Assembly: GCF_014201135.1 (NCBI RefSeq)
Contig: NZ_JACHDR010000001.1
Coordinates: 806,001 to 870,000 of the forward strand
Direction: 5' to 3'
DNA length: 64,000 bases
Source of the DNA: Neomicrococcus aestuarii
GTDB taxonomy: Bacteria; Actinomycetota; Actinomycetes; Actinomycetales; Micrococcaceae
The position numbers were made by a program, and so were the translations under genes. The notes beneath the pieces were generated by a model. It saw nothing but the letters and a program-made list of their open reading frames with translations, ran no database searches and was not told where the DNA came from. Each line of letters begins with the position of its first letter. The first letter of the stretch is position 1. Shown here piece by piece: positions 49,532-58,600 of the stretch.

Positions 49532-50761
49532 CTACTTCTTCAGATCAACCCAGACCAAACGGTGGTCAGAGGTTGGGAACGGGTACACGCCGGTGAGCTC
49601 AGAACCTGGCTCTCCTTGCGTTGGCCAGAACACGCCGGCGTCTTCAACAACCAAGTTACGGGAAGGCAAGACGTAGTCGGCGCGAAGGTTGCCCGGTGCT
49701 CCATCAGCGAAGTCGGCCGTGTCATAGGCGGGGTCTGCGAGGTGCGTTGCGTTGGCGCCGCCCTGAAGTTCGGCAGCTTCCACGGCACCCTCAGAAGTCG
49801 GCAACGGATCCTGGATGCGGTTGTGATCCAAGAGCTGGTCAATGGCAAGATCCAACGAGTCGCCATCGAGTGGGTCAGCGTTCTGGTCGCCCATGATGAC
49901 AAAGCGCTCTCCAGCCTTCAAGCCGCCGAAGGATCCGTTGTCATCGTAGATGTAGGCGGAGGTCTTCTTGGAGGAAGAAACGTAGTCAGCCCAGAAGCGG
50001 ATTTCGTCGTGGTTGCGGCGGCCGTTTCGGTCCTCGGCACCGTCAAAGGTGGGAGGCGTCGGGTGGGAAACCAGTGCGTGAACTACCTTGTTATCCACCT
50101 GCACGGGAACGTCCCAGTGGCTCTTGCTCGACAACGGCAAGATGGCGCTTTCCTCATCCGTGTACCAGCCTTCTGGCATGGCGTTGTTTGGCATGTCTTC
50201 CCAGAGGAAGTTCTGGAACGTGCGGACCTGATCCTCGAGGATCGGATACTTCGAGTACACCACCATGCCGTACTGACCTGGGAAGAGACCGAAGCCGAGG
50301 GCATCGTCGCCGCCGCTGACCACGCCGTTGTTGTTCAGGTCGAAGCCGGATGGAATGCCCGTGTTGGACGGAGCCACGTACACGTAAGGGTATTCGGCGA
50401 TGTCCTGTCCATTCTGGGAGACCTCAAGGTAGTTGGTGCGGAAGAGGTCAGCCGCGCGGTGCTCGGAATCGTAGTCGAATTCGTTGATGAGTAGAACGTC
50501 TGGCTGGTTCATCTGGATGACTTCGGCGACGGCCTTAGCCTGAACGTTGTCAGGCGTGGACAAGTCCTGGACCAGCTGACCTTCGAAGTTGCGGTTCAAA
50601 GAAGCGTTGTAGGTGGCAACTTTGAGCGTTTCCTGCTGGCTCTTCTCCGAAGCCGTTGCAGCTGCTGGCTTCTCCGCGGGAGCAGAGAACGCCGGGGTTG
50701 CCATGAGTGGGACGGACAGTGCGAGTGCGGCCGCTACAGTTGCGGCGAGAGGTGTGCGCAT
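49532..50761 (-). CDS. secreted endonuclease/exonuclease/phosphatase family protein
   Basis: A 409-residue exported protein. The signal peptide MRTPLAATVAAALALSVPLM ends in an AXA site (FSAPA). The EEP fold shows KVATYNASLNR, INEFDYD, GQYGMVVYSKYPI, VMGDQNADPLDG and TSDHRLVWVDL, the metal-binding set of DNase I-like enzymes. It would hydrolyse a phosphodiester or phosphomonoester outside the cell; the substrate is not indicated. Confidence 0.9.
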   Translation of the reverse strand: MRTPLAATVAAALALSVPLMATPAFSAPAEKPAAATASEKSQQETLKVATYNASLNRNFEGQLVQDLSTPDNVQAKAVAEVIQMNQPDVLLINEFDYDSEHRAADLFRTNYLEVSQNGQDIAEYPYVYVAPSNTGIPSGFDLNNNGVVSGGDDALGFGLFPGQYGMVVYSKYPILEDQVRTFQNFLWEDMPNNAMPEGWYTDEESAILPLSSKSHWDVPVQVDNKVVHALVSHPTPPTFDGAEDRNGRRNHDEIRFWADYVSSSKKTSAYIYDDNGSFGGLKAGERFVIMGDQNADPLDGDSLDLAIDQLLDHNRIQDPLPTSEGAVEAAELQGGANATHLADPAYDTADFADGAPGNLRADYVLPSRNLVVEDAGVFWPTQGEPGSELTGVYPFPTSDHRLVWVDLKK

Positions 50762-50806
50762 ACCGGAAACATACGCTTCATAAGCAACGAGCTGGCGAAT
50801 TTTTGG

Positions 50807-51556
50807 TTAACGACGGTAAACAAGCACGTGACCGCGCGAGGTGCTCAGCCGCTGCCATAGTCCGGCCCGCGCGTGACGTACGGGTTCCTCAGGTGATAAG
50901 AAGCCAAGGGTTTTCAGGGCCACGGCAGCTCCCAGCGGGATTTCCTTCGTGGTGGAGTCAGAAGCCCAGATTCGTTCACGCACCGTCAGTACGACGGCGC
51001 CGCCCGGCGACGCAGGCAGTGCTTCGGCTACCGCTGTGATGGCGGCAGAAGCATCCTGCTCGATCGTCTCGCTAGGGATATCGGCAACGACTTCCCACCC
51101 ACTGCGGGGCGGAACTCGGCTCGCCCACACTGCGGGTCGCTGGGCAGGAGGTGCCGGAATTAGTACGGTCTTATCCGGTGACTCTTGGGCTCGCGCGGTG
51201 CGGTCGGTAATATCACCGATTGCGTACACACCGCTTGAAGGTTTGCCCGGCCGGGTTCCCGTCACTGTCTCCGTCGAAGAACCAGTCAGCGTTCCCGCCA
51301 AACCGGAGACACGCATTCCCATGATGAGTAGGGTGTCCTGAGCCGGTTCGCTATCGGTAGCTGCGCCGTCGTTCTTCGAAGTGAGACTTAGTCCCAACTC
51401 CCCCACCGTCAACAGCGGCACGTACGTGGCCAGCGCGGACCCCACGTGTTGGAGCAGGACGCCGTCATCGTTGATGGAACGCGCGCGTGCCAAGAACTGG
51501 CCCAGGTCGCGCACGGAGTCAAGATCGCTGAAAACCAGATCGGGGAAAGTCACCAT
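50807..51556 (-). CDS. conserved hypothetical protein
   Basis: A 249-residue cytosolic protein with no recognised domain. The N-terminus is FPDLVFSDLDSVRDLGQFLARARSI. Middle and C-terminal parts are Ala/Ser/Thr-rich and modestly conserved in feel (GVYAIGDITDRTARAQ, ASRVPPRSGWEVVADIPS, KEIPLGAAVALKTLGFLSPEEPVRHAR). It has regular codon use and a full-length frame and is not a shadow of another gene. Function unknown. Confidence 0.6.
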   Translation of the reverse strand: MVTFPDLVFSDLDSVRDLGQFLARARSINDDGVLLQHVGSALATYVPLLTVGELGLSLTSKNDGAATDSEPAQDTLLIMGMRVSGLAGTLTGSSTETVTGTRPGKPSSGVYAIGDITDRTARAQESPDKTVLIPAPPAQRPAVWASRVPPRSGWEVVADIPSETIEQDASAAITAVAEALPASPGGAVVLTVRERIWASDSTTKEIPLGAAVALKTLGFLSPEEPVRHARAGLWQRLSTSRGHVLVYRR

Positions 51557-51680
51557 TCAATCTTGCCACCGATCTGGGAGTGTCCCGCGCGAAGTGTTTG
51601 GTGACACTGAGCACCACCGATAACCTCTAAAGAAAAGTGCAGAGCATCGATGCATGACGTGAGCTTCAAGGAGTAACAAG

Positions 51681-52595
51681 GTGGCGGATTTGAATCCCAC
51701 TGAACGGCTGATCGACCTTCTCGACGTTTCCGGGGGTCCGGAAGCGCGCACCGATGAAGATATTTTTGTAGGACACTCCCCTCAAGGACCCAGCCGACGC
51801 GTTTTCGGCGGGCAAGTCTTGGGGCAATCCGTGGTTGCTGCGTCTCGCACCGTCGATGAAGAACGGCAAATCCACTCTCTCCACGGCTACTTTTTACGCC
51901 CGGGAGACATCGATAAGCCCATCACGTTTGGTGTCCAGCGCTTGCGGGACGGCCGTTCCTTCTCAGCACGCCGCGTTCACGCTTATCAGGATGGCGTTCC
52001 CATCTTGTCCATGATCGCCTCTTTCCAGGTTCCGTCCGTGGGTATTGAGCACCAAATGGAGTTCCCTGAAAACATTCCTGCGCCAGAGGACCTTCCGCCA
52101 GCAGCCCAGTGGCTCGAGGGCATTGATCATCCGGCCGCGAAAGACTGGAGGGAAAACCGACCATTCGACTTCCGGTATATCGATGAACCGATCTTCTTCA
52201 AGCCGGCCGCGGATCCGTTTGCTGGGACCACTGTGTGGATCAAGACGAAGGATCCGTTGCCAGCGGGAACGCCGCAGGCCGTTCACCGTGCGGCTCTGGC
52301 CTACGCCTCTGACTACACGCTGCTCGAATCTGTGATGCGTCGCCACAACTTGGTGTGGACCACGCCCGGAATGAGCATTGCATCGCTGGATCACGCGATG
52401 TGGTGGCACCGCCCCGTGGCCGTTGACGAGTGGATGCTCTACGTTCAAGAATCGCCGAGCGCTTCCGAGGCCCGAGGCTTGGGCACGGGCCGTATTTTCT
52501 CCCGCAACGGTGAGCTCCTTGCCACGGTGGCTCAAGAAGGCATGCTCCGTATTCCGCAGATCTCTGATCTGAGCGAACAAGCCACCGGCGAGTAG
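51681..52595 (+). CDS. tesB: acyl-CoA thioesterase II
   Basis: A 304-residue double-hotdog thioesterase with a GTG start behind AAGGAG. SPQGPSRRVFGGQVLGQSVVAA, HSLHGYFLRPGD, the second-hotdog block ASLDHAMWWHRPVAVDEWMLY and the terminal TGRIFSRNGELLATVAQEGMLR match TesB. It hydrolyses a broad range of acyl-CoAs. The gene stands alone between hairpins. Confidence 0.95.
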   Translation: MADLNPTERLIDLLDVSGGPEARTDEDIFVGHSPQGPSRRVFGGQVLGQSVVAASRTVDEERQIHSLHGYFLRPGDIDKPITFGVQRLRDGRSFSARRVHAYQDGVPILSMIASFQVPSVGIEHQMEFPENIPAPEDLPPAAQWLEGIDHPAAKDWRENRPFDFRYIDEPIFFKPAADPFAGTTVWIKTKDPLPAGTPQAVHRAALAYASDYTLLESVMRRHNLVWTTPGMSIASLDHAMWWHRPVAVDEWMLYVQESPSASEARGLGTGRIFSRNGELLATVAQEGMLRIPQISDLSEQATGE

Positions 52596-52656
52596 TCGCA
52601 GTCGAGCTACGCCTGACGCGTGACGGGGCAAGTGTTCTTCGCCCAAAAGCCAAAAC

Positions 52657-52702
52657 AAAAGACCGCAGGGATTCCTCTTTCAAGGATCCTTGCGGTCTTT
52701 TA
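52657..52702. terminator. bidirectional terminator between tesB and ettA
   Basis: AAAAGACCGCA...TGCGGTCTTTT is the outer stem and GGAT-type pairing the inner. T-rich runs stand on both sides. Confidence 0.85.
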
Positions 52703-52708
52703 TTGTGT

Positions 52709-52749
52709 CAGCGGCTGTTGTTTCAGAGGCTGTAGTTTCAGCGGTGCTT
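52709..52749. repeat. 15-bp tandem repeat, about 2.7 copies
   Basis: CAGCGGCTGTTGTTT, then CAGAGGCTGTAGTTT, then a partial CAGCGGTGCTT. It lies between the terminator and the ettA stop. Confidence 0.55.
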
Positions 52750-52772
52750 CAGAGCCCCGATGCGCGTGAAGC

Positions 52773-54455
52773 TTAGTCGCGAGTGAGGCGACGGTGCGTC
52801 ACACGGTGCGGCTTGGCCGCATCCGGTCCGAGGCGCTCCACCTTGTTCTTCTCGTAGGACTCGAAGTTACCCTCGAACCAGTACCAGTTGGCTGGCTCTT
52901 CTTCGGTGCCTTCGTAAGCCAAGATGTGGGTCACCACTCGGTCCAGGAACCAACGGTCGTGGGAAATGACCACGGCGCAGCCCGGGAATTCCAACAAGGC
53001 GTTCTCGAGTGAGGACAGCGTCTCCACGTCGAGGTCGTTAGTTGGTTCGTCAAGGAGCAGAAGGTTTCCACCCTGCTTCAGTGTGAGGGCAAGGTTCAGG
53101 CGGTTACGCTCACCACCGGAGAGCACACCAGCGCGCTTCTGCTGATCGGGTCCCTTGAACCCGAACGCGGAAACGTACGCGCGGGACGGCATTTCTACCT
53201 GTCCCACCTGGATGTAGTCGAGGCCGTCGGAGACAACTTCCCACAAGGACTTGTTGGGGTCGATGCCGGCACGGTTCTGGTCAACGTAGGAGATCTTGAC
53301 GGTTTCACCGATGCGCAGGTCGCCGCCGTCGAGAGACTCAAGTCCGACGATGGTCTTGAACAGCGTGGACTTACCCACACCGTTGGGACCAATCACACCG
53401 ACGATGCCGTTACGTGGTAGCGAGAAGGACAAGCCGTCGATCAGCGTGCGGTCGTCGAAGCCCTTCTGCAAGTTCTTGGCTTCAATGACGAGCGATCCCA
53501 AGCGCGGTCCTGGTGGAATCTGAATTTCTTCAAAGTCCAACTTGCGCGTCTTATCAGCTTCGGCCGCCATCTCTTCGTAGCGAGCCAAACGAGCCTTCGA
53601 CTTGGTCTGGCGTCCCTTGGAGTTGGAGCGAACCCAATCAAGTTCTTCAGAGAGGCGCTTAGCCAGCTTCTGATCCTTCTTGCCCTGGATTTCGAGTCGC
53701 TCGCGCTTCTTCTCCAAGTACGTGGAGTAGTTGCCCTCGTACGGGTGGAGCTTTCCGCGGTCAACTTCCGCGATCCATTCGGCGACGTGATCCAAGAAGT
53801 AACGGTCGTGGGTCACGGCGAGGACTGCGCCGGGGTAAGACTGCAAGTGCTGCTCGAGCCACAACACGGACTCGGCATCCAAGTGGTTAGTTGGTTCGTC
53901 AAGGAGCAACAGGTCTGGCTTCTGCAAGAGCAATTTACAAAGAGCCACACGACGACGTTCACCACCGGAAAGGTTCGTCACCGGGCTGTCGCCTGGTGGG
54001 CAGCGAAGGGCATCCATCGCTTGCTCGAGCTGGGAGTCAATATCCCAGGCGTCTGCAGCGTCGATGTCTTCCTGAAGCTTGCCCATTTCTTCGAGCAACG
54101 CATCAAAGTCAGCGTCTGGTTGGGTCATCTCTTCGGAGATCTGGTTGTAACGAATGATCTTCTCGTAGATTTCGCCAACGCCTTCTTGAACGTTGCCAAG
54201 AACCGTCTTTTCCTCATTCAGAGGAGGCTCCTGCAACAGGATGCCCACGGAGTATCCGGGGCTCAGGCGTGCTTCACCGTTGGATGGGGTGTCCAGACCA
54301 GCCATGATCTTGAGGATCGTAGACTTACCGGCACCGTTGGGACCCACAACGCCAATTTTGGCGCCTGGGAAGAACGACATGCTTACGTCGTCAAGGATGA
54401 CCTTGTCGCCCACAGCTTTGCGGGCCTTGGTCATGGTGTAAATAAATTCGGCCAT
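52773..54455 (-). CDS. ettA: energy-dependent translational throttle protein EttA (ABC-F)
   Basis: A 560-residue protein starting MAEFIYTMTKARKAVGDKVI. Two ABC domains (Walker A GPNGAGKST and GPNGVGKST, signatures LSGGERRRVALCKLL and LSGGERNRLNLAL) are joined by an arm and linker region (VRSNSKGRQTKSKARLARYEEM). There is no membrane segment. The length is exactly that of EttA. It senses ATP/ADP at the ribosomal E site and gates the first peptide bond. Confidence 0.97.
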   Translation of the reverse strand: MAEFIYTMTKARKAVGDKVILDDVSMSFFPGAKIGVVGPNGAGKSTILKIMAGLDTPSNGEARLSPGYSVGILLQEPPLNEEKTVLGNVQEGVGEIYEKIIRYNQISEEMTQPDADFDALLEEMGKLQEDIDAADAWDIDSQLEQAMDALRCPPGDSPVTNLSGGERRRVALCKLLLQKPDLLLLDEPTNHLDAESVLWLEQHLQSYPGAVLAVTHDRYFLDHVAEWIAEVDRGKLHPYEGNYSTYLEKKRERLEIQGKKDQKLAKRLSEELDWVRSNSKGRQTKSKARLARYEEMAAEADKTRKLDFEEIQIPPGPRLGSLVIEAKNLQKGFDDRTLIDGLSFSLPRNGIVGVIGPNGVGKSTLFKTIVGLESLDGGDLRIGETVKISYVDQNRAGIDPNKSLWEVVSDGLDYIQVGQVEMPSRAYVSAFGFKGPDQQKRAGVLSGGERNRLNLALTLKQGGNLLLLDEPTNDLDVETLSSLENALLEFPGCAVVISHDRWFLDRVVTHILAYEGTEEEPANWYWFEGNFESYEKNKVERLGPDAAKPHRVTHRRLTRD

Positions 54456-54639
54456 GCCTTCTAGGCTATCTTCCCAACCGCGCCTACCTGTATTCGGCAC
54501 CCTGTTGACGCCATTAATGCCACGTCAACTACGGTGCCGAATCAGGTAAGTCTCTCTGGAAGTGATGCGATTGGCCCTCGCTTGAGCAATGCCGCGAACT
54601 GCAATGACTACTGCGCAGTTGAGATTCCAGCCGGGAATG

Positions 54640-55251
54640 TTAGGCGAAAGCCGGTTCGCGATGGCTCTCGGAGGAGTCTTCGTGATCATCATCAACCGAG
54701 ACGTTCTCCCGGTCTAGCTCCTGGTCCGGCGCAGACGTGAGCTCTCCGGTGCTTGTATCCACCGTGCCTGAGTCAACGGAGTTTGCATCCCCCGAGTTCC
54801 CATCAATCGCGTTGGTTGCGGACAAGTTCGTTTCAGACGCGTTAGCTTCGGCTGCTTCGGCGGTGTTCCCCTCGGCGTTGGCGCGACCCTGGTAGGTCTT
54901 GTGCAGAACCGTGCTGGTGGCCCACGTGAGATCGTGACCGATAGTCACTGCATCGAGTCCCACGTACGTGCCGATCGAGGAATCTTGGCGCGTGTACGAA
55001 CGAATCTTGAGCCGTCCCATCACGATGACCTTGTCTCCCTTTTTCAGGCTTGCCACGACATTGCGTGCCAAATCGCGATATGCGCTGACGGAGAACCAGT
55101 TGGTCTGACCCTCAACCCATTGGTTCTTTTCTCGATCAAACCAGCGCTCCGTGCAGGCGAGGCGAAAGTCGGTGGTGTCAGTGTCGCTATCGAGCTTCTT
55201 GAGCTTGGTATCCGTGGCAACAAAACCGCGGACGGTAATAATCTCGCTCAT
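54640..55251 (-). CDS. ssb: single-stranded DNA-binding protein
   Basis: A 203-residue protein from ATG 55251 (AAAGGAAAG upstream); the longer frame reads through the tRNA-Arg and is rejected. An OB-fold domain lies at residues 1-110 (VRGFVATDTKLKKL, TTDFRLACTERWFDREKNQW, NWFSVSAYRDLARNVVASLKKGDKVIVMGRLK). The rest is an Asn/Ala/Glu/Ser-rich tail ending SHREPAFA. It lacks the DDDIPF-type tip of the housekeeping SSB and looks like a second (SsbB-like) paralog. Confidence 0.88.
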   Translation of the reverse strand: MSEIITVRGFVATDTKLKKLDSDTDTTDFRLACTERWFDREKNQWVEGQTNWFSVSAYRDLARNVVASLKKGDKVIVMGRLKIRSYTRQDSSIGTYVGLDAVTIGHDLTWATSTVLHKTYQGRANAEGNTAEAAEANASETNLSATNAIDGNSGDANSVDSGTVDTSTGELTSAPDQELDRENVSVDDDHEDSSESHREPAFA

Positions 55252-55343
55252 GGTCTTTCCTTTCTCTGAGGTCACCGCGGATCTTTCGCGGTACGTCCAG
55301 TGTCCGGATTGAAAGTCACCCTCACATGATGCAGAACTAAGAA

Positions 55344-55352
55344 TGTGGATAA
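55344..55352. promoter_or_regulatory. consensus DnaA box
   Basis: TGTGGATAA is the exact complement of TTATCCACA. It stands 93 bp upstream of the ssb start, in the spacer to tRNA-Arg. A single exact 9-mer is expected about 0.5 times per 64 kb, so function is unproven. Confidence 0.4.
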
Positions 55353-55422
55353 CTCGGCGCTTAATCCGATTGGAAATCACCTGTGGGTGATGACTTAGAA
55401 TGTACGGGTGCCTTTGGCACTG

Positions 55423-55499
55423 GCCCCCGTAGCTCAGTTGGATAGAGCGGCAGCCTTCTAAGCTGCGGGTCGCGCGTTCGAGCCGCGCCGGGGGCACCA
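55423..55499 (+). tRNA. tRNA-Arg (TCT)
   Basis: GCCCCCG pairs with CGGGGGC. The anticodon stem-loop CAGCCTTCTAAGCTG gives anticodon TCT and the T-arm carries GTTCGAGCC. CCA is encoded at the end. Confidence 0.97.
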
Positions 55500-55574
55500 A
55501 AACCTAGTAAGACCTAGCCAAGATTGTTATTATTCGAAAGACCTGAATAAAAACAACAGCTTGGCGGTCTGATC

Positions 55575-56966
55575 ATGGAATCTAAACGCCCTACTCCGCA
55601 GCCCGCGGATGAAAGCATTCCGGTCACTACCCGCGCGCTCCCCCACTCTTTCGGTTCGGCCGCTCGCTTTGCCAAACTCCTAGGACATCACCCTCAGCTG
55701 ATGGTGAATCCCATCCCGCTTCGCTTCCAAGTCCGCGCGATCATCGCCATCTTCACGTTGCTGGGAATCTTGTTTGCCTCGTGGGTTTCACGCCTGCCCG
55801 CCATCAAGATTGAACTTGGCGCCAGTACCAGTCAGGTGGGACTCCTCCTCTTTGGTCTCGCGGCAGGAACTATCGGCGGACTCATGATCGCTCGTCGAAT
55901 CACCCATCGGCTCGGCACCCAACGCAGCCTAGCCTGGTCAATTCTGATCGCCAGTACACTCATCATTCTGCTGGGGCTGGCGACCAGCTGGGGCAACATC
56001 CCCTTGGTGTGCATTCTCTTGATCTTCTATGGCGCCAGCCTCAGCTGCACTGACGTCACCATGAATGTCGAAGGTGCTCGCATTGAGCGAGATCTGAATC
56101 GCACGTTCCTCCCGCTCCTTCACGCCTTCTATAGTCTGGGAAACGTCGTGGGCGCTGGCATTGGATGGTTTGTGGGCGTCCAAGGCATCGGCGTCTTCGC
56201 GCACTTCGTCATCATTGCCCTCATCGCAATCGTCATCATCGTTTTTGCCGTTCCCGACCTTGGCTCCCCCACCGCCGAATCGTCACCTTCAACAGTGGCG
56301 AAAGCTCCGGCCCAAACGTCCGAATCGAGAACCGAACACGCGACCACGATCCCTGCCGGACATAAAACGCAGTTACGTCGTGATTACTCCCTCTGGATGA
56401 TCGCACTGCTGGTCATGTTCACGGCTTTCTCAGAGGGAGCCGGAAATGACTGGATCGCCCTCGCAGCCTTCGAAGGTCATGCGCTAGAGCAAGCGAATTC
56501 CTCTCTGATTTACGCCACCTTCGTGGGCGCCATGATGGTGGGTCGCCTCGCCGGCGGTCCGCTCGTGGACCTCTTTGGACGTGCCATGGCCCTGTACGGA
56601 TTAACCGCAGTGGGAATCGCTGGCATTGCCTTGTTCATCCTCGCCACCGAAGACGTGTACATCTACGTGGGTGCCGGGCTGTGGGGACTTGGCGTTTCAC
56701 TTGGTTTCCCCTTAGGAATCTCCGCGGCTGCTAATCACCCGACGGATTCAGCGCAGCGCGTCAGCATGGTTTCCGTCTTTGGATACGCGGCCATGCTCAG
56801 TGGCCCGCCGCTGATCGGCTTTGTGGGACACGATTTCGGTCTGCTGGGTGCGCTCTGGAGCGCTGCCGGCGCCCTGCTGGTGGCCTTGGCCTTCATCAGT
56901 TCAGTGAAAGAACGACGACGTATCCGCGAAGAAGTGACGGTTCCTTCCGCATCCGAAAGCGACTGA
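55575..56966 (+). CDS. MFS transporter
   Basis: A 463-residue protein with 12 expected membrane helices, split into two halves by a Ser/Pro/Thr-rich loop (ESSPSTVAKAPAQTS). It resembles the YbjJ/FucP group: ASWVSRLPAIKIELGASTSQVGLLLFGLAAGTIGG and, in the second half, SEGAGNDWIALAAFEGH and GRLAGGPLVDLFGR. The N-terminal 45 residues precede the first helix, so the true start may be later. The substrate is unknown. Confidence 0.85.
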   Translation: MESKRPTPQPADESIPVTTRALPHSFGSAARFAKLLGHHPQLMVNPIPLRFQVRAIIAIFTLLGILFASWVSRLPAIKIELGASTSQVGLLLFGLAAGTIGGLMIARRITHRLGTQRSLAWSILIASTLIILLGLATSWGNIPLVCILLIFYGASLSCTDVTMNVEGARIERDLNRTFLPLLHAFYSLGNVVGAGIGWFVGVQGIGVFAHFVIIALIAIVIIVFAVPDLGSPTAESSPSTVAKAPAQTSESRTEHATTIPAGHKTQLRRDYSLWMIALLVMFTAFSEGAGNDWIALAAFEGHALEQANSSLIYATFVGAMMVGRLAGGPLVDLFGRAMALYGLTAVGIAGIALFILATEDVYIYVGAGLWGLGVSLGFPLGISAAANHPTDSAQRVSMVSVFGYAAMLSGPPLIGFVGHDFGLLGALWSAAGALLVALAFISSVKERRRIREEVTVPSASESD

Positions 56967-57001
56967 CCTCAACGGTTAGTTCCCCACGTCGATGATTTCG
57001 G

Positions 57002-58600
57002 CTAGGAACGCAGTTCGGTGGCGCTGACGCGCGCTTGAGTCCACGACGCCCGGTTGAACGGAAAAAGCTGCTTGGTCTTTGGATCCACAAACAACAAATA
57101 CGCCAAGTACAGCAGCCCCAAGACGCTCGTGATGATACGAACCAGAGTTAGGTCAATCCACTGAGCCACGCTGAGTTGATCAACCACGCCCACGAGCACC
57201 AGGATCGCTGAGAGCAGGAAGAACAGCTCTTCTAGCAGCCCTCGATACACCCGATACGTAGCGAAAAGCGGCACGATCCAGAGCAAGTACCACGGCTGAA
57301 TGATGGGAGCCAGCAACACCACGGCGCTCAGACCCAGTGCGAAACCTAGCATCGGATGAAGATCAGTACGGAAGAGCGCCAAATAGAGGATGAACAGCAC
57401 CGCGAGCACACGGCACAAGGTGTAAAACACCCCAGCTACCACCGCTTGGTCCCCGCCAAAGAGCGAGAAAACCCAACCAATGCCCTGACCGAGTAGCCCA
57501 ATAGGCGCAAACGGGAACGCTGCCGATCCAGAACTTGCCATCCCCGGGATCCAGCCAAACCACAGGCCGGTTGCGCCACCCACGGCAGCCAACCCAAGAC
57601 CCACGGCAAGAGCCAAAAGTGCCCACTCCGTGAATCGATTTTTCCAGCTCGCCCCTTGACCAGCAAAGAGCAGGCCCAGAAACGGCAAACCAATCAATAC
57701 AATCGGTTTGATGCCTATAGCGATAATGGCCCAGACCACGGAAGCCCAGCGGCGTCGTCGTAATCCATAAAGGAACGCCAACAGAATCGCGCCCATCATG
57801 AAGGAGTCGTTGTGAACGCCAGGAATCATGATGAGTAGGAACAACGGGTTGGCCACGCTGATCCACAGAGCCCACCCGGGACTGGACTTCAGCAGTGCGG
57901 CCAACGGCGGGATAGCCCACACGCACAAGGCCACGCCCGCCAGCGCGAAGAGGCGGAAGAGGATCACACCGATTTCCGGGATGCCCGCGGAAATCCAGAA
58001 CACAAACTGCGCGAACAACAAGAAGATCGGCCCGTAAGGACTTGCAGATTCGGCCCACAAGCCATCGGAGCCTTCCGCAAACCAACCCGGTAGCTGAGAC
58101 ACCCAGTTCTCATACGGGTTCAGCCCCGCGTGCAGGAGTCGTCCCTGTGCGAAATAGGAGTACACGTCCCGCGAAAAGATGGGGAAAGAAAGGCTCAAAG
58201 GAACGGACCACCACAGGATGGCTCGCCGAATCACCGGAACCGAATACTGGTGATCCACGCCGGAGCGCTGCCCCAGACGCAGCCACGCGCGGACCAAAAT
58301 CAGAGAGCCCAAAGCCATCAAACAAGCACACAGAATCACGCCGACCGGCTCCACACGCAGCGGATTCAAGAACGTCGTGCGCGCAAAAAGCGAGTTCTGA
58401 GCGGTCGCAAGCCAGCCCACACCCCACGAACCAAGCGTCACCATGATCGAGGCAACGATGCCCTGAGCGATGGCAACAGCCGCCTGGGTCTCATCGCCAC
58501 CGGCAATCCGCCGGAACACGGGCAATGATCCCAGCCACTCCTCGGCTCGAGAAAGCTGATGAGTCAGCCCCAACAATGGGTTACGAACGCTATTTTTCAC
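57002..58600 (-). CDS. MptB-type polyprenol-phosphomannose-dependent alpha-1,6-mannosyltransferase
   Basis: A 532-residue GT-C membrane enzyme with many hydrophobic segments. The first lumenal loop carries the catalytic Asp-type FSRDVYSYFAQGRLLHAGLNPYEN. ASPYGPIFLL, VANPLFLLIMIPGVHNDSFMMG and IQPWYLLWIVPLF are family landmarks. It would extend lipomannan-type mannan outside the membrane, using decaprenyl-phosphomannose. Its start overlaps the stop of the upstream paralog by 4 bp, so the two are co-translated. Confidence 0.85.
   Translation of the reverse strand: MKNSVRNPLLGLTHQLSRAEEWLGSLPVFRRIAGGDETQAAVAIAQGIVASIMVTLGSWGVGWLATAQNSLFARTTFLNPLRVEPVGVILCACLMALGSLILVRAWLRLGQRSGVDHQYSVPVIRRAILWWSVPLSLSFPIFSRDVYSYFAQGRLLHAGLNPYENWVSQLPGWFAEGSDGLWAESASPYGPIFLLFAQFVFWISAGIPEIGVILFRLFALAGVALCVWAIPPLAALLKSSPGWALWISVANPLFLLIMIPGVHNDSFMMGAILLAFLYGLRRRRWASVVWAIIAIGIKPIVLIGLPFLGLLFAGQGASWKNRFTEWALLALAVGLGLAAVGGATGLWFGWIPGMASSGSAAFPFAPIGLLGQGIGWVFSLFGGDQAVVAGVFYTLCRVLAVLFILYLALFRTDLHPMLGFALGLSAVVLLAPIIQPWYLLWIVPLFATYRVYRGLLEELFFLLSAILVLVGVVDQLSVAQWIDLTLVRIITSVLGLLYLAYLLFVDPKTKQLFPFNRASWTQARVSATELRS

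Noticed and set aside
54640-55500. Longer ssb frame beginning MVPPARLERATRS
   Set aside because: Its first 80 codons run through the antisense of tRNA-Arg and the ssb promoter, a common artefact; ATG 55251 has the ribosome site.
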